From assembly GCA_002331025.1 (NCBI GenBank), contig DCYG01000022.1:124001-188000 (forward strand): 64,000 nt of DNA, written 5' to 3'. The notes beneath the pieces were generated by a model. It ran no database searches, was not told the origin of the DNA, and worked only from the letters and a program-made list of their open reading frames with translations. The stretch comes from Firmicutes bacterium UBA2116. Lineage in GTDB: Bacteria; Bacillota; Clostridia; Tissierellales; Sedimentibacteraceae. Both the position numbers and the translations under genes were made by a program. This document shows, in pieces, positions 7,513 to 16,629 of the stretch; the first letter of the stretch is position 1; the number at the start of each line of letters is the position of its first letter.

Positions 7513-10500
7513 ATGTTTTTTAATAATATTTTAAAGACGGATGAACTTAAAAGCTTTAAGGATTTGACGATTGAAAAGATTGAGGTTATAAAAAGCCAAA
7601 ATATTGTAAGATTCAATGCAGTCAGCAACTCAATAATCGATTTTTATGAAATAGATTATGTGACAGACAAAATTCAAAAGCAATATAATGTAAATATTGA
7701 ATTAAATATAGATTATGATTTAGATGATGCATATAAAAGTGATAAATTATTTATAGAAAAGGTTATAAATAACTTTTTTTATTGTATAAAAAAATATTCT
7801 GCGGTACTTTCTAAAGCGGCAGAAAGCATAAAAATAGAATTTAGTAACGATGAATTTGTTATCAAAGCAAACAATACATTGTTGATGAATGAATTAGAAA
7901 ATAACAGTATAGAAAAAAAGTTAGCCAATATTCTGAAAAACTATAGATGCTCTGACAGCATAAAGCTTGTTTTAGATGAAACATACGGTGAAACGGCTGT
8001 AACGGCTCAGCAGATATTAGATGAAGAGCTTAAAAAAAGTATGGAAATAATAAAAAACAATGTGAGTACCGTAGCAGAAAAGAAGACAAGCTCCGAATCA
8101 TATAAAAAATCAGGCAATTTTCCAAGAAGAAGAAAGAAAAATGAAACAGATTTCAGTATACCTCTTTCTAAAATTTCAGAAATAACAGAGGACTCAGGTG
8201 TTGTTAACATAAAAGGAAAAATTATAAGCTTAGATAAGAAGGAGTTAAAAACCGGCACAGTCCTTATGGTTATAGCGGTTACAGATTTGACTGATTCAAT
8301 AAGCTGCAAATATTTTTGTCCGAAAGGCTTTGAAGATGATGGTTTTGAAAAGGGTAGGTACATACAAATTGTAGGAAATGCAGAAAAGGATGATTATGAA
8401 AAACAGCTTGTTGTTAAGATTAATGGTATGCAGCTAATAGAAGAGGAACCTTCAAAAATAGATAATTCAAAGGAAAAAAGAGTTGAACTTCATCTGCATA
8501 CAGGTATGAGCTCTATGGATGGTATAAATGGATTCAAAGAATATGCAAAGAAGGCAAAGCTATGGGGTCATAAAGCGATGGCTATTACTGACCACGGAGT
8601 AGTGCAGGGATTTCCCGAGGCTATGGAGTGTGCCGATGAGAATTTTAAGGTTATATATGGAATGGAAGGTTACTTGATTAGCGACACTGTTAATATTGTA
8701 CATAAATGTGAGAATTTTAATATTGACAGTGAATTTGTAGTATTCGACATAGAAACCACGGGATTAAGCCCAAGAACGGACGACATTATAGAAATAGGTG
8801 CTGTCAAGGTAGAAAACAGAAAAGTTATTGACAGCTTTTCCACCTTCGTTCATATCGACAGAAATTTGCCGGCAAAAATAATTGAGCTGACATCTATAAC
8901 TGACGATATGCTTCAGGATCAACCGGAAATAACAAGTGTATTGTCTGATTTTATAAATTTTGTTGGTGACAGTGTACTTGTAGCCCATAATGCAAGCTTT
9001 GATGTAAGCTTTATAAAGAATAAGATGTTAGAGAATTTTGATGAATTGTATGATCCATCTGTGCTTGACACATTAGAACTGTCCAAGGCACTTATAAAGG
9101 ATGTTAAGAATCACAGATTAAATACACTTACTAAAAAACTCGGAATAAGACTGGAAAACCATCACCGAGCAGTTGATGATGCAAATGCAACAGCTCAGTT
9201 GTTTATACATTTAATGAACATATTAAATGACAGAAATTTGTATGAAATCGGAAATCTCAATGAAAATTTAAAGGAAGATATAGACATTGTAAAAAAGTCT
9301 TCATATCATGTAAATATTTTGGTTAAAAACTATACGGGGCTTAAAAATTTATACAATTTAGTTTCAGAGTCTCATATACAATACTATTACAAAAAACCAA
9401 GAATATTAAAATCTAACTTAAAACTTCTGAGAGAGGGACTTATTATTGGAACGGCATGCGAATCAGGAGAATTGTACAATGCAGTACTAAACGGTTCAAG
9501 TGATGAAAAGTTAGAAGAAATTGCAGCATTTTATGATTTTTTGGAAATACAGCCTCTTCAAAACAACATGTTTCTCGTAAACAACGAAAGAGTCAGAAGC
9601 GTAGATGATTTGAAAGATATAAACAGAAAAATTATAAATCTTGGGGATAAGTTAAACAAACTTACTATAGCAACGGGAGATGTCCACTTCTTAGAGGAAG
9701 AGGACGAAGTATACCGAAGAATCCTTATGACGGGTCAGGGCTTTGAAGATGCTGAAAATCAAGCTCCCCTTTATTTAAAAACCACCGGCGAAATGCTTGA
9801 GGATTTTTCCTACTTAGGAGAAGAGCGCGCATATGAGGTAGTGGTCAGAAACACAAATATAATTGCAGATTCCGTTGAGCACATACTGCCTATACCAAAG
9901 GGAACATTTCCACCTATAATAGAGGGTTCTGACGAAGAACTAAGAAATATTTGCAATAATAAGGCGAAATCAATCTATGGTGAAAAGCTCCCCGAAATAG
10001 TCGAAAAAAGATTGGAAAGAGAATTAAATTCTATAATCGGCAACGGTTATTCCGTAATGTATATAATTGCCCAAAAGCTTGTCCGGAAGTCCAACGAAGA
10101 CGGCTACCTGGTCGGCTCGCGTGGATCTGTCGGTTCTTCGTTTGCAGCGACGATGGCGGGAATTACAGAGGTTAATCCCTTAGTTCCTCATTATGTTTGC
10201 CCGAATTGCAAGTATTCAGAATTTATTGAAGACGGAAGCTACGGTTCGGGTTATGATTTACCGGATAAAAACTGTCCAAGCTGTGGAACGAATTTAACTA
10301 AAGACGGACATGACATACCGTTTGAAGTTTTTCTGGGGTTTGAAGGAGACAAGGAGCCGGATATAGACTTAAATTTTGCAGGAGAGGAACAAGGTATATG
10401 CATGAAATATACCGAAGAGCTTTTCGGTAAGGGTAAGGTATACAGAGCAGGCACCATAGGTACCATAGCAGATAAAACTGCGTACGGTTTTGTTAAGAAT

Positions 10501-11784
10501 TACTTTGAAGAAAAGGGAATAAATAAAAGAAAAGCTGAAATCGACCGGTTGATCCAAGGCTGCTTAGGTGTTAAGCGTACTTCCGGTCAGCATCCAGGCG
10601 GAGTTATGATTGTGCCGGGAGACAAGGACATACATGATTTCACACCCGTACAGTATCCTGCAAACAATGATAAATCAGGAACTATCACCACACACTTTGA
10701 TTATCATTCTATTTCGGGACGTATATTAAAGCTTGACCTTCTTGGACACGATACACCCAGTATCATCCGTATGCTTGAGGATTTTACGGGAGTTAACAGT
10801 AAGGATGTGCCAACGGATGACGTTGATACTATGAAAATTTTCACCAGCCCTGAGGTGCTTGGGATTAAATTAAATGAAATAAATTGTGAAACGGGAACAT
10901 TGGCTATACCCGAATTCGGTACGCCTTTTGTCCGACAGATGATTATGGATACAAAACCTAAATCATTTGCTGACTTGGTTCGTATAAGCGGTCTTTCTCA
11001 CGGAACCGATGTTTGGATTAACAATGCACAGGAAGTTATACGACAGGGACATGCTCTCATTGGTGAGGTTATTTCAACTCGTGATGACATTATGGTTTAC
11101 CTGATCCAAAAGGGCGTCGAGAAGAAAAAGGCGTTCGATATTATGGAGCGTGTCAGAAAAGGCAAAGGCCTCAGAGAAGAGGACGAAGAAGTTATGAGAA
11201 AACAGAATGTTCCTCAGTGGTACATTGATTCCTGCAATAAGATTAAATATATGTTCCCTAAGGCACATGCTGTAGCTTATGTAACCATGTCCGTAAAAAT
11301 TGCATACTTCAAAGTTCATTATCCTGAAGCGTTTTATGCAACATATTTTACTACTAAGGTTGAAGATTTTGATGCGGAAATAATAACAAAGGGCGAAAAT
11401 AACATATTGAGTAATATAAAAGCCCTTGAAGAAAAAGGTAATGATAAAACAGCAAAAGAAAAGAACCTGATAACCGTGCTAGAGGTTGCATTTGAAATGT
11501 ATAAAAGAGGATATAAGTTTGCAAAGGTTGATTTATATAAATCCGATGACCGCAAATTTTTGCTTACAGAAGACGGCATCCTTCCTCCGCTTTCGGCATT
11601 ACAGGGTGTTGGTGCCAATGCGGCAGCAAGCATCAAAGCGGAAAGAGAAAACGGGGAATTTATATCAATCGAAGATATAATAAAAAGAGCAAAGGTAAGC
11701 AAGACCGTCATCGAAGTGTTAGAAAAGCACGGCAGCTTAAAAAACCTCGACAAAACAAACCAGATATCAATATTTAATGTGTAG
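7513..11784 (+). CDS. polC: DNA polymerase III PolC-type alpha subunit
   Basis: The main replicative DNA polymerase of low-GC Gram-positives, acting at the fork with the beta clamp. 1423 aa, the family length. In order: a variable N-terminal region (1-210), an OB fold (about 225-300, VNIKGKIISLDKKELKTG), a PHP domain starting at VELHLHTGMSSMDG (about 325), an inserted 3'-5' exonuclease with FVVFDIETTGLSP and HHRAVDDANATAQL (about 407-575), the rest of PHP, and the polymerase palm with PDIDLNFAGEEQ (about 948). The zinc-finger cysteines are in CPNCKYSE and CPSCGTNL, and the C-terminal HhH region has LQGVGANAAASI. All key catalytic residues are present. Confidence 0.98.
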   Translation: MFFNNILKTDELKSFKDLTIEKIEVIKSQNIVRFNAVSNSIIDFYEIDYVTDKIQKQYNVNIELNIDYDLDDAYKSDKLFIEKVINNFFYCIKKYSAVLSKAAESIKIEFSNDEFVIKANNTLLMNELENNSIEKKLANILKNYRCSDSIKLVLDETYGETAVTAQQILDEELKKSMEIIKNNVSTVAEKKTSSESYKKSGNFPRRRKKNETDFSIPLSKISEITEDSGVVNIKGKIISLDKKELKTGTVLMVIAVTDLTDSISCKYFCPKGFEDDGFEKGRYIQIVGNAEKDDYEKQLVVKINGMQLIEEEPSKIDNSKEKRVELHLHTGMSSMDGINGFKEYAKKAKLWGHKAMAITDHGVVQGFPEAMECADENFKVIYGMEGYLISDTVNIVHKCENFNIDSEFVVFDIETTGLSPRTDDIIEIGAVKVENRKVIDSFSTFVHIDRNLPAKIIELTSITDDMLQDQPEITSVLSDFINFVGDSVLVAHNASFDVSFIKNKMLENFDELYDPSVLDTLELSKALIKDVKNHRLNTLTKKLGIRLENHHRAVDDANATAQLFIHLMNILNDRNLYEIGNLNENLKEDIDIVKKSSYHVNILVKNYTGLKNLYNLVSESHIQYYYKKPRILKSNLKLLREGLIIGTACESGELYNAVLNGSSDEKLEEIAAFYDFLEIQPLQNNMFLVNNERVRSVDDLKDINRKIINLGDKLNKLTIATGDVHFLEEEDEVYRRILMTGQGFEDAENQAPLYLKTTGEMLEDFSYLGEERAYEVVVRNTNIIADSVEHILPIPKGTFPPIIEGSDEELRNICNNKAKSIYGEKLPEIVEKRLERELNSIIGNGYSVMYIIAQKLVRKSNEDGYLVGSRGSVGSSFAATMAGITEVNPLVPHYVCPNCKYSEFIEDGSYGSGYDLPDKNCPSCGTNLTKDGHDIPFEVFLGFEGDKEPDIDLNFAGEEQGICMKYTEELFGKGKVYRAGTIGTIADKTAYGFVKNYFEEKGINKRKAEIDRLIQGCLGVKRTSGQHPGGVMIVPGDKDIHDFTPVQYPANNDKSGTITTHFDYHSISGRILKLDLLGHDTPSIIRMLEDFTGVNSKDVPTDDVDTMKIFTSPEVLGIKLNEINCETGTLAIPEFGTPFVRQMIMDTKPKSFADLVRISGLSHGTDVWINNAQEVIRQGHALIGEVISTRDDIMVYLIQKGVEKKKAFDIMERVRKGKGLREEDEEVMRKQNVPQWYIDSCNKIKYMFPKAHAVAYVTMSVKIAYFKVHYPEAFYATYFTTKVEDFDAEIITKGENNILSNIKALEEKGNDKTAKEKNLITVLEVAFEMYKRGYKFAKVDLYKSDDRKFLLTEDGILPPLSALQGVGANAAASIKAERENGEFISIEDIIKRAKVSKTVIEVLEKHGSLKNLDKTNQISIFNV

Positions 11785-11803
11785 AATTAAAATAAACATG
11801 GAT

Positions 11804-11824
11804 AGCTCGCTGATGCGGGCTTTT
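11804..11824 (+). terminator. Terminator of polC
   Basis: AGCTCGC (11804-11810), loop TGAT, GCGGGCT (11815-11821), then TTT. It has seven pairs including one G-T. The T run overlaps the -35 box of the next promoter. Confidence 0.7.
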
Positions 11825-11827
11825 AAA

Positions 11828-11856
11828 TTGCTTTTTATCTGCAAATAGAGTACAAT
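11828..11856 (+). promoter_or_regulatory. Probable promoter of the lipoprotein-SprT operon
   Basis: TTGCTT (11828-11833), 17-nt spacer, TACAAT (11851-11856). It would give a leader of about 90 nt before the lipoprotein start. Confidence 0.5.
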
Positions 11857-11955
11857 GTATGGTAATTCAGAATAGAAAATGTTATATAACAGTAATGGAG
11901 ATATAGTTATTAACTATAAAATAAGAGAAGCAATTGAGAAATGGGGGTCCATTAT

Positions 11956-13602
11956 ATGAAAAAGTATTTAATTTTTATGGTAATTACATCTATGCTTTTA
12001 TGTTCTTGTAATCAACGGATGAGCAATAATGTTTCAAATGAAGCACCAATAGAAGATAATACCAAGAAAGAGCCGGAAGCTGATTATTCAAAGGTGCATG
12101 AATTTACTGTAATGAATGAAAAATATGCATGGGGATATGATCTTAATGAATCTACACCTATTACATATGCCATGGGCTTGTTGGTTGATTTGAATAAGCA
12201 GGATAAATTTGTTGATGATTCAACTATTACAATACCACACGAAGCTGCAAAGGAAATTGCATCTCTCTTTCTTGATAAGGAGTTAATAAAAAAGGGAAGC
12301 TATAACGGCAACTATTTTTATCCCCTTCCAAAGTATCCGGACATCAGTCTTGAACCATTTGAAATTAGTGATGTAAATGGACAAATAAATATATTGTACG
12401 GAAGATTTGTCAACAATAATGACGGAAGTAAGCATTGGCTTTATCCCGTAAGGTATACTGCAGTACCTTATATATTGGCAGAAGAGGATATTCCGGATAT
12501 TTTATCGGACATATATGAGGCGGGGGAACAGATGTACCGAATTATCCATGTTGAAAATATCTATGATATGGACAGTGCAAAAGAAATATATACAAATAAC
12601 GGCTATGGTGAATTATTAGTGGGAAAATCATATGATATATCAAGCCCTGAAGATGTGGTGGAAATGTCAAAGCGTGTGAACAGCGGTTTGTACAGTGAAA
12701 TATGTTCAACCTACAATCTTATGTGTGATATTGATATGAAGGGTATTGATTTTATGACTATAGGTAAATATCCGGATTACATGGAGCAATATGACCTGAG
12801 GAGGCCAAATAAGATAGGATTTTGCGGAGTATTTTACGGCAATAACTATTCGATAAACAATCTGAATATTGTTGCAGATGCGGACAAGGCCGACTATATG
12901 AATGAATGTTACGGTTTTTTTTCCATACTTGGTCAGGGGGCGGAAATAAGAGATTTGAAAATTAAAGATGCCGATATAGGATACACCGGTGAAAGTAACC
13001 CTGTGAAATCCGGAATACTTGCAGGCAGAATATACGGATCAAAAATAGACAATTGTTATGTGAGCGGTACTGTCAAAGGTACGGTAAATGTAGGAGGATT
13101 GGCCTCAGAAGCATATAGCGGAGAAAAACTGAACGGAGAAGAACAAATATGCGAGATTATTAATTGCCATGCTGATATTGAGGTTTTTGGTGAAAGCTGG
13201 ATTGGCGGATTTATAGGCAGCAACGGGGCGGATATAGTAAATTGCAGTGTCGAAGGTGTTGTCACATGTGATGAAACAAAAAACAACGAAGGCATGTTTA
13301 TAGATAATATGCCCTTTGGTATAGGCGGGTTTACCGGTTTTAATTCAGGGCATATAAGTAACAGCGGAAGCGGTGTCTGGGTAAAGACAATGGTTAATGT
13401 AAAATGGGTCGGTTCATTTATAGGATACAGTCAGGGCGATGCCTATGAATGCTTCTACAACAGTACTGTTTCACACTGGGATCCATATGGATTATCTTTG
13501 AGATATACTTATAATAATGATATAACCGGTTTACCGAATAAAGAGTATTATGCAAGATTGGCTGAAATTGAAGAGATGGAAATCATTAATGAAGCAGAGT
13601 AG
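11956..13602 (+). CDS. Putative surface lipoprotein with GLUG-type repeats
   Basis: 548 aa. It has a lipoprotein signal peptide (MKKYLIFMVITSMLLCSC; lipobox L-C-S-C) followed by an N- and E-rich spacer. The C-terminal half has repeated units of the GLUG/beta-helix sort: GFCGVFYGNNYSINNLNI, SGILAGRIYGSKIDNCYVSG, VGGLASEAY, IGGFIGSNGADIVNCSVEG, IGGFTGFNSGHISNSGSG. Such repeats are found in clostridial surface and adhesin-like proteins; ligand unknown. The start ATG 11956 follows GGGGGT; the frame from 11941 would place extra residues before the signal peptide. The stop is 6 nt before the next gene, so they are probably cotranscribed. Confidence 0.7.
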   Translation: MKKYLIFMVITSMLLCSCNQRMSNNVSNEAPIEDNTKKEPEADYSKVHEFTVMNEKYAWGYDLNESTPITYAMGLLVDLNKQDKFVDDSTITIPHEAAKEIASLFLDKELIKKGSYNGNYFYPLPKYPDISLEPFEISDVNGQINILYGRFVNNNDGSKHWLYPVRYTAVPYILAEEDIPDILSDIYEAGEQMYRIIHVENIYDMDSAKEIYTNNGYGELLVGKSYDISSPEDVVEMSKRVNSGLYSEICSTYNLMCDIDMKGIDFMTIGKYPDYMEQYDLRRPNKIGFCGVFYGNNYSINNLNIVADADKADYMNECYGFFSILGQGAEIRDLKIKDADIGYTGESNPVKSGILAGRIYGSKIDNCYVSGTVKGTVNVGGLASEAYSGEKLNGEEQICEIINCHADIEVFGESWIGGFIGSNGADIVNCSVEGVVTCDETKNNEGMFIDNMPFGIGGFTGFNSGHISNSGSGVWVKTMVNVKWVGSFIGYSQGDAYECFYNSTVSHWDPYGLSLRYTYNNDITGLPNKEYYARLAEIEEMEIINEAE

Positions 13603-13608
13603 ATAATA

Positions 13609-14316
13609 ATGGACAAAATAACTGTAGAAAACATAGATATAGAATTGGTCAAAAAGAAAATAAAGAACATTCATCTGTCTGTTCGTCCTCCGGATGGAAG
13701 TGTTCGCCTTTCTGTACCATACAGGATGGATGATAAAGCGATAAAACTCTTTGTAGAATCAAAGCTGTTATGGATTAAAAAACAAAGAGAAAAGTATTCT
13801 TTGCAGGAACAACAAGTCAAAATATACGTGTCAGGTGAAAGTCATTATTACTTTGGTGAAAGTTATTTGCTAAATGTATATGAAACGACAGGCAGACAGC
13901 ATGCTGAGCTTAGAGATAACAAATACATTGACTTATATGTAAGAGCGGGCAGCACGGCTGAAAAACGTGAAAAGGTAATGAATGAATGGTACAGGGATAA
14001 TTTAAAACAAATTGTTCCCGAATATATTGAAAAGTGGGAAAAGATTATTGGCGTAACGGTAAATGAATGGCACATAAAGCTTATGAAGACCAGGTGGGGA
14101 ACCTGCAATGTACGAGATAAAAGGATTTGGATAAATCTTGAACTTGCCAAGAAGAATCCAAGATGTCTCGAATACATAGTTGTACATGAAATGGTACATC
14201 TGTTAGAAAGACATCATAATGATATTTTTAAATCGTATATGAATAAATTTCTTCCCGATTGGAAGAGTATCCGCGATGAATTAAACGGCTTAACGTTTGA
14301 TAACAGTAAGTTGTGA
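13609..14316 (+). CDS. SprT-like/YgjP family zinc metallopeptidase (DUF45)
   Basis: 235 aa of the YgjP-type M48 family. The zinc motif is VVHEMVHLLERHHNDIF (HExxH with a further H), after the family signature MKTRWGTCNVRDKRIWINLELAKK. The N-terminal part (IHLSVRPPDGSVRLSVPYRM) is the usual DUF45 beta region. It is predicted to be a cytoplasmic peptidase; the substrate is unknown, and members are often found near restriction or repair genes, which is not the case here. It begins 6 nt after the lipoprotein stop with only a weak ribosome binding site, suggesting translational coupling. Confidence 0.85.
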   Translation: MDKITVENIDIELVKKKIKNIHLSVRPPDGSVRLSVPYRMDDKAIKLFVESKLLWIKKQREKYSLQEQQVKIYVSGESHYYFGESYLLNVYETTGRQHAELRDNKYIDLYVRAGSTAEKREKVMNEWYRDNLKQIVPEYIEKWEKIIGVTVNEWHIKLMKTRWGTCNVRDKRIWINLELAKKNPRCLEYIVVHEMVHLLERHHNDIFKSYMNKFLPDWKSIRDELNGLTFDNSKL

Positions 14317-14362
14317 TATAAAATAATATGTATCAAAAATTTGTGAAAATTAAAATTTATAT

Positions 14363-14391
14363 TTGATTATTTAAAACAACTGTGGTATAAT
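14363..14391 (+). promoter_or_regulatory. Promoter of the rimP-nusA-infB operon
   Basis: TTGATT (14363-14368), 17-nt spacer, TATAAT (14386-14391). Transcription would start near 14398, about 130 nt before rimP. Confidence 0.7.
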
Positions 14392-14412
14392 ATAAAAAAG
14401 TTTATTTTTGAC

Positions 14413-14440
14413 AGAAAGAGTGGGGTAGCCCACTCTTTCT
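14413..14440 (+). promoter_or_regulatory. Perfect 12-bp hairpin in the rimP leader
   Basis: AGAAAGAGTGGG, loop GTAG, CCCACTCTTTCT. It starts about 15 nt after the predicted transcription start and is not followed by a T run, so it is not a simple terminator. Possible roles are mRNA 5' stabilisation or a protein site for feedback control of nusA/infB expression. Inference. Confidence 0.6.
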
Positions 14441-14445
14441 AATTG

Positions 14446-14498
14446 CACCTGCATTATAAGCGACTGATACCAAATTAACTTTGGGTCATCTGCTTATA
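14446..14498. repeat. Dispersed palindromic repeat, copy C (single unit)
   Basis: One left arm (ATTATAAGCGACTGATACC) and one right arm (CTTTGGGTCATCTGCTTATA). It sits between the leader hairpin and the rimP ribosome binding site. Confidence 0.75.
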
Positions 14499-14525
14499 CA
14501 TTAGGTATTGGGAAAGGAAGAACAA

Positions 14526-14990
14526 ATGAACAAAAAATCTATAGAAGGCTCAACTCGGAAAATAGTTAACGAGATAGTACATAACACAGATATTGAATTG
14601 GTAGATATTGAATATGTGAAAGAGGGACCATTTAAGTATTTAAGAATATTTATTGACAAGCCCGGGGGAATTACTGTGGACGACACTGCCGATATAAGCA
14701 GAGCGCTTAATAAAAAGCTTGACGAAATTGATTTAATAAAAGAACAATATTTCTTGGAGGTATCTTCTCCGGGAGTTGAAAGACCCTTTAAAACAGATGC
14801 AGATTATCAAAAAAATATAGGAGAAACAGTAGAAGCGAAGCTTTTTAAACCGTTAGACGGGAAAAAGGCGATTAAGGGCAAATTGATTGAAAAAAATGAG
14901 GACGGTGTAGTAATACAAGACGGTGAAGAAATAATTGCAATTGAAATTAAAGATATTTCTAAAATAAATAAAGTTATAGAGGATTTTTAG
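14526..14990 (+). CDS. rimP: Ribosome maturation factor RimP
   Basis: 154 aa. It helps late 30S assembly. The N-terminal domain has the family signature (VDIEYVKEGPFKYLRIFIDK, then SPGVERPFKTDADY) and the C-terminal SH3-like domain follows (GETVEAKLFKPLDGKKAIKG). The start ATG 14526 follows AAAGGAAG; a TTG at 14508 is in frame but lies before the ribosome binding site. First gene of the classical rimP-nusA-infB operon; nusA begins 11 nt after its stop. Confidence 0.95.
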   Translation: MNKKSIEGSTRKIVNEIVHNTDIELVDIEYVKEGPFKYLRIFIDKPGGITVDDTADISRALNKKLDEIDLIKEQYFLEVSSPGVERPFKTDADYQKNIGETVEAKLFKPLDGKKAIKGKLIEKNEDGVVIQDGEEIIAIEIKDISKINKVIEDF

Positions 14991-15001
14991 TGGAGGACGT
15001 T

Positions 15002-16063
15002 ATGAACAAGGAAATATTGAGTGCGTTAAGCGAATTAGAGAAAGAGAAGGGAATTCGTAAAGACGTCGTATTAGAAGCAATCAAAGCTGCATTGGAAACA
15101 GGTTACAAGAAAAATTTCAGTAAAGCAACTAATTTCAGTATTGATATTGATGAAGAAAACGGAGAATATAGATTATTTCAGGATAAGGTGGTTTCGGAAA
15201 TTGTTGAAAACCCTAATCAGGAAATTACTCTCAGTGAAGCAAAGTCAATTGACAGCAAATATGAAATCGATGATGTTGTAAAAATTGAAATTAAACCAAA
15301 AAAAGATTTTGGAAGAATTGCGGCACAAACTGCAAGACAGGTAATACTTCAAAAAATTCGTGAGGCAGAAAGAGAGTCAATATTCAGTGAATTTTACGGG
15401 AGAGAATCAGACATTCTTACGGGTATAGTTCAAAGAGAAAGCAAGGGTAATATTTATGTTGACCTAGGTAAAATTGAAGGCATCATAACTCCCGGAGAGC
15501 AAATACCCGGAGAAGTATATAATACGGGTGATAGGATCAAGACGGTAATAGTGGAAGTTAAGAATTCCGGAAAGGGTGCAAGCATAATGCTGTCAAGAAG
15601 TCATCCTAATCTTGTAAAAAGATTATTTGAGCTTGAAGTACCGGAAATTCATGACGGTACCATCGAAATTTTTTCAATTTCAAGAGAAGCCGGTTCAAGA
15701 ACTAAAATTGCTGTATTTTCACATGACTCAAATGTAGAACCAATCGGTTCATGTGTCGGCAATAAAGGAGTCAGAGTTAAAAATATCATAGATGAAATTA
15801 ATCAGGAAAAAATCGATATAATTATTTATGATAAAGACCCCGAAAAATTCATAGCAAACAGCTTGGGACCTGCTAAAATAGTTAAGGTTACAGCTAATGA
15901 AAAGGAAAAAAGTGCCGTTGCCGTAGTACCTGACAATCAATTGTCGCTTGCAATAGGAAAAGAAGGACAAAATGTGAGATTAGCAGCAAAGCTGACAGGC
16001 TGGAAAATAGATATAATCAGTGAAACTCAGGAAAAGGAAAGAAGCTCAGAGGAGGAAATATGA
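15002..16063 (+). CDS. nusA: Transcription termination/antitermination protein NusA
   Basis: 353 aa. It binds RNA polymerase and nascent RNA and modulates pausing, termination and antitermination. Domains: N-terminal polymerase-binding region (1-125), S1 (about 133-200, ILTGIVQRESKGNIYVDLGK), KH1 with VGNKGVRVKNI (about 245-275), and KH2 with AIGKEGQNVRLAAKLTGW (near 315-335). No C-terminal acidic repeats, as usual in Firmicutes. The start ATG 15002 follows TGGAGG, which overlaps the region after the rimP stop; the GTG at 14990 overlaps that stop and has no better site. Confidence 0.97.
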   Translation: MNKEILSALSELEKEKGIRKDVVLEAIKAALETGYKKNFSKATNFSIDIDEENGEYRLFQDKVVSEIVENPNQEITLSEAKSIDSKYEIDDVVKIEIKPKKDFGRIAAQTARQVILQKIREAERESIFSEFYGRESDILTGIVQRESKGNIYVDLGKIEGIITPGEQIPGEVYNTGDRIKTVIVEVKNSGKGASIMLSRSHPNLVKRLFELEVPEIHDGTIEIFSISREAGSRTKIAVFSHDSNVEPIGSCVGNKGVRVKNIIDEINQEKIDIIIYDKDPEKFIANSLGPAKIVKVTANEKEKSAVAVVPDNQLSLAIGKEGQNVRLAAKLTGWKIDIISETQEKERSSEEEI

Positions 16064-16329
16064 AAGCAAAAAAGATTCCCATGAGAAAATGTATCGGATG
16101 CATGGAAAGCTTTCCTAAAAAGGAATTATGCCGAATAGTAAAGACAAAGGAAAATGAAATATTCTTTGATGCAACCGGCAAGCTTAACGGCAGAGGTACA
16201 TATATTTGTAAAAAAACCGAATGCTTTGAAAAATCAATAAAATCAAAGAGATTATCCAAATCTCTTGAAGCAGAAATTCCTGAGGAAATATACGAAGCTA
16301 TAAAGCTTGAGATAGAAAAAAATGAATAA
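16060..16329 (+). CDS. rnpM: RNase P modulator RnpM (YlxR, DUF448)
   Basis: 89 aa. Family features: MRKCIGCMESFPKKELCRIV, then ATGKLNGRGTYICKKTECF. Bacillus YlxR (RnpM) is reported to bind RNase P RNA and modulate its activity. Its ATG overlaps the nusA TGA (ATGA), and it overlaps ylxQ by 8 nt at the other end, so the three are translationally coupled. Confidence 0.93.
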   Translation: MKAKKIPMRKCIGCMESFPKKELCRIVKTKENEIFFDATGKLNGRGTYICKKTECFEKSIKSKRLSKSLEAEIPEEIYEAIKLEIEKNE

Positions 16330-16615
16330 AATTTATTCTATGCTGGGTATAGCGAAAAAGGGCGGCAATATATCAATTGGTTATGATGCAACTTTAATAA
16401 ATATTAAAAGCAATAAAAGTGAATTAGTATTATTAGCATCTGATGCTTCAGATAAAACCAAAAAAAATGTTCAATTTTTTTGTGATCAATACGACGCAAA
16501 GTACATTGAATACGGGGAGAAAGAAGTCCTGGGAAAATGTCTCGGGAGAAAGGTGGTGGGTGTTTTGTCAATTACTGATAAGAACATAGCATCATATATA
16601 ATTAATAATATATAA
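16322..16615 (+). CDS. YlxQ, ribosomal L7Ae-like RNA-binding protein
   Basis: 97 aa of the L7Ae/L30e/Gadd45 fold. It has GIAKKGGNISIGYDATL at the start and LVLLASDASDKTKKNVQFFC in the middle, the segment that contacts kink-turn RNA in relatives. Always found between nusA/ylxR and infB in Firmicutes; exact function not settled. The last 14 nt before infB contain the infB ribosome binding site GGAGG. Confidence 0.9.
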   Translation: MNKIYSMLGIAKKGGNISIGYDATLINIKSNKSELVLLASDASDKTKKNVQFFCDQYDAKYIEYGEKEVLGKCLGRKVVGVLSITDKNIASYIINNI

Positions 16616-16629
16616 ACGGAGGTGGCTTA

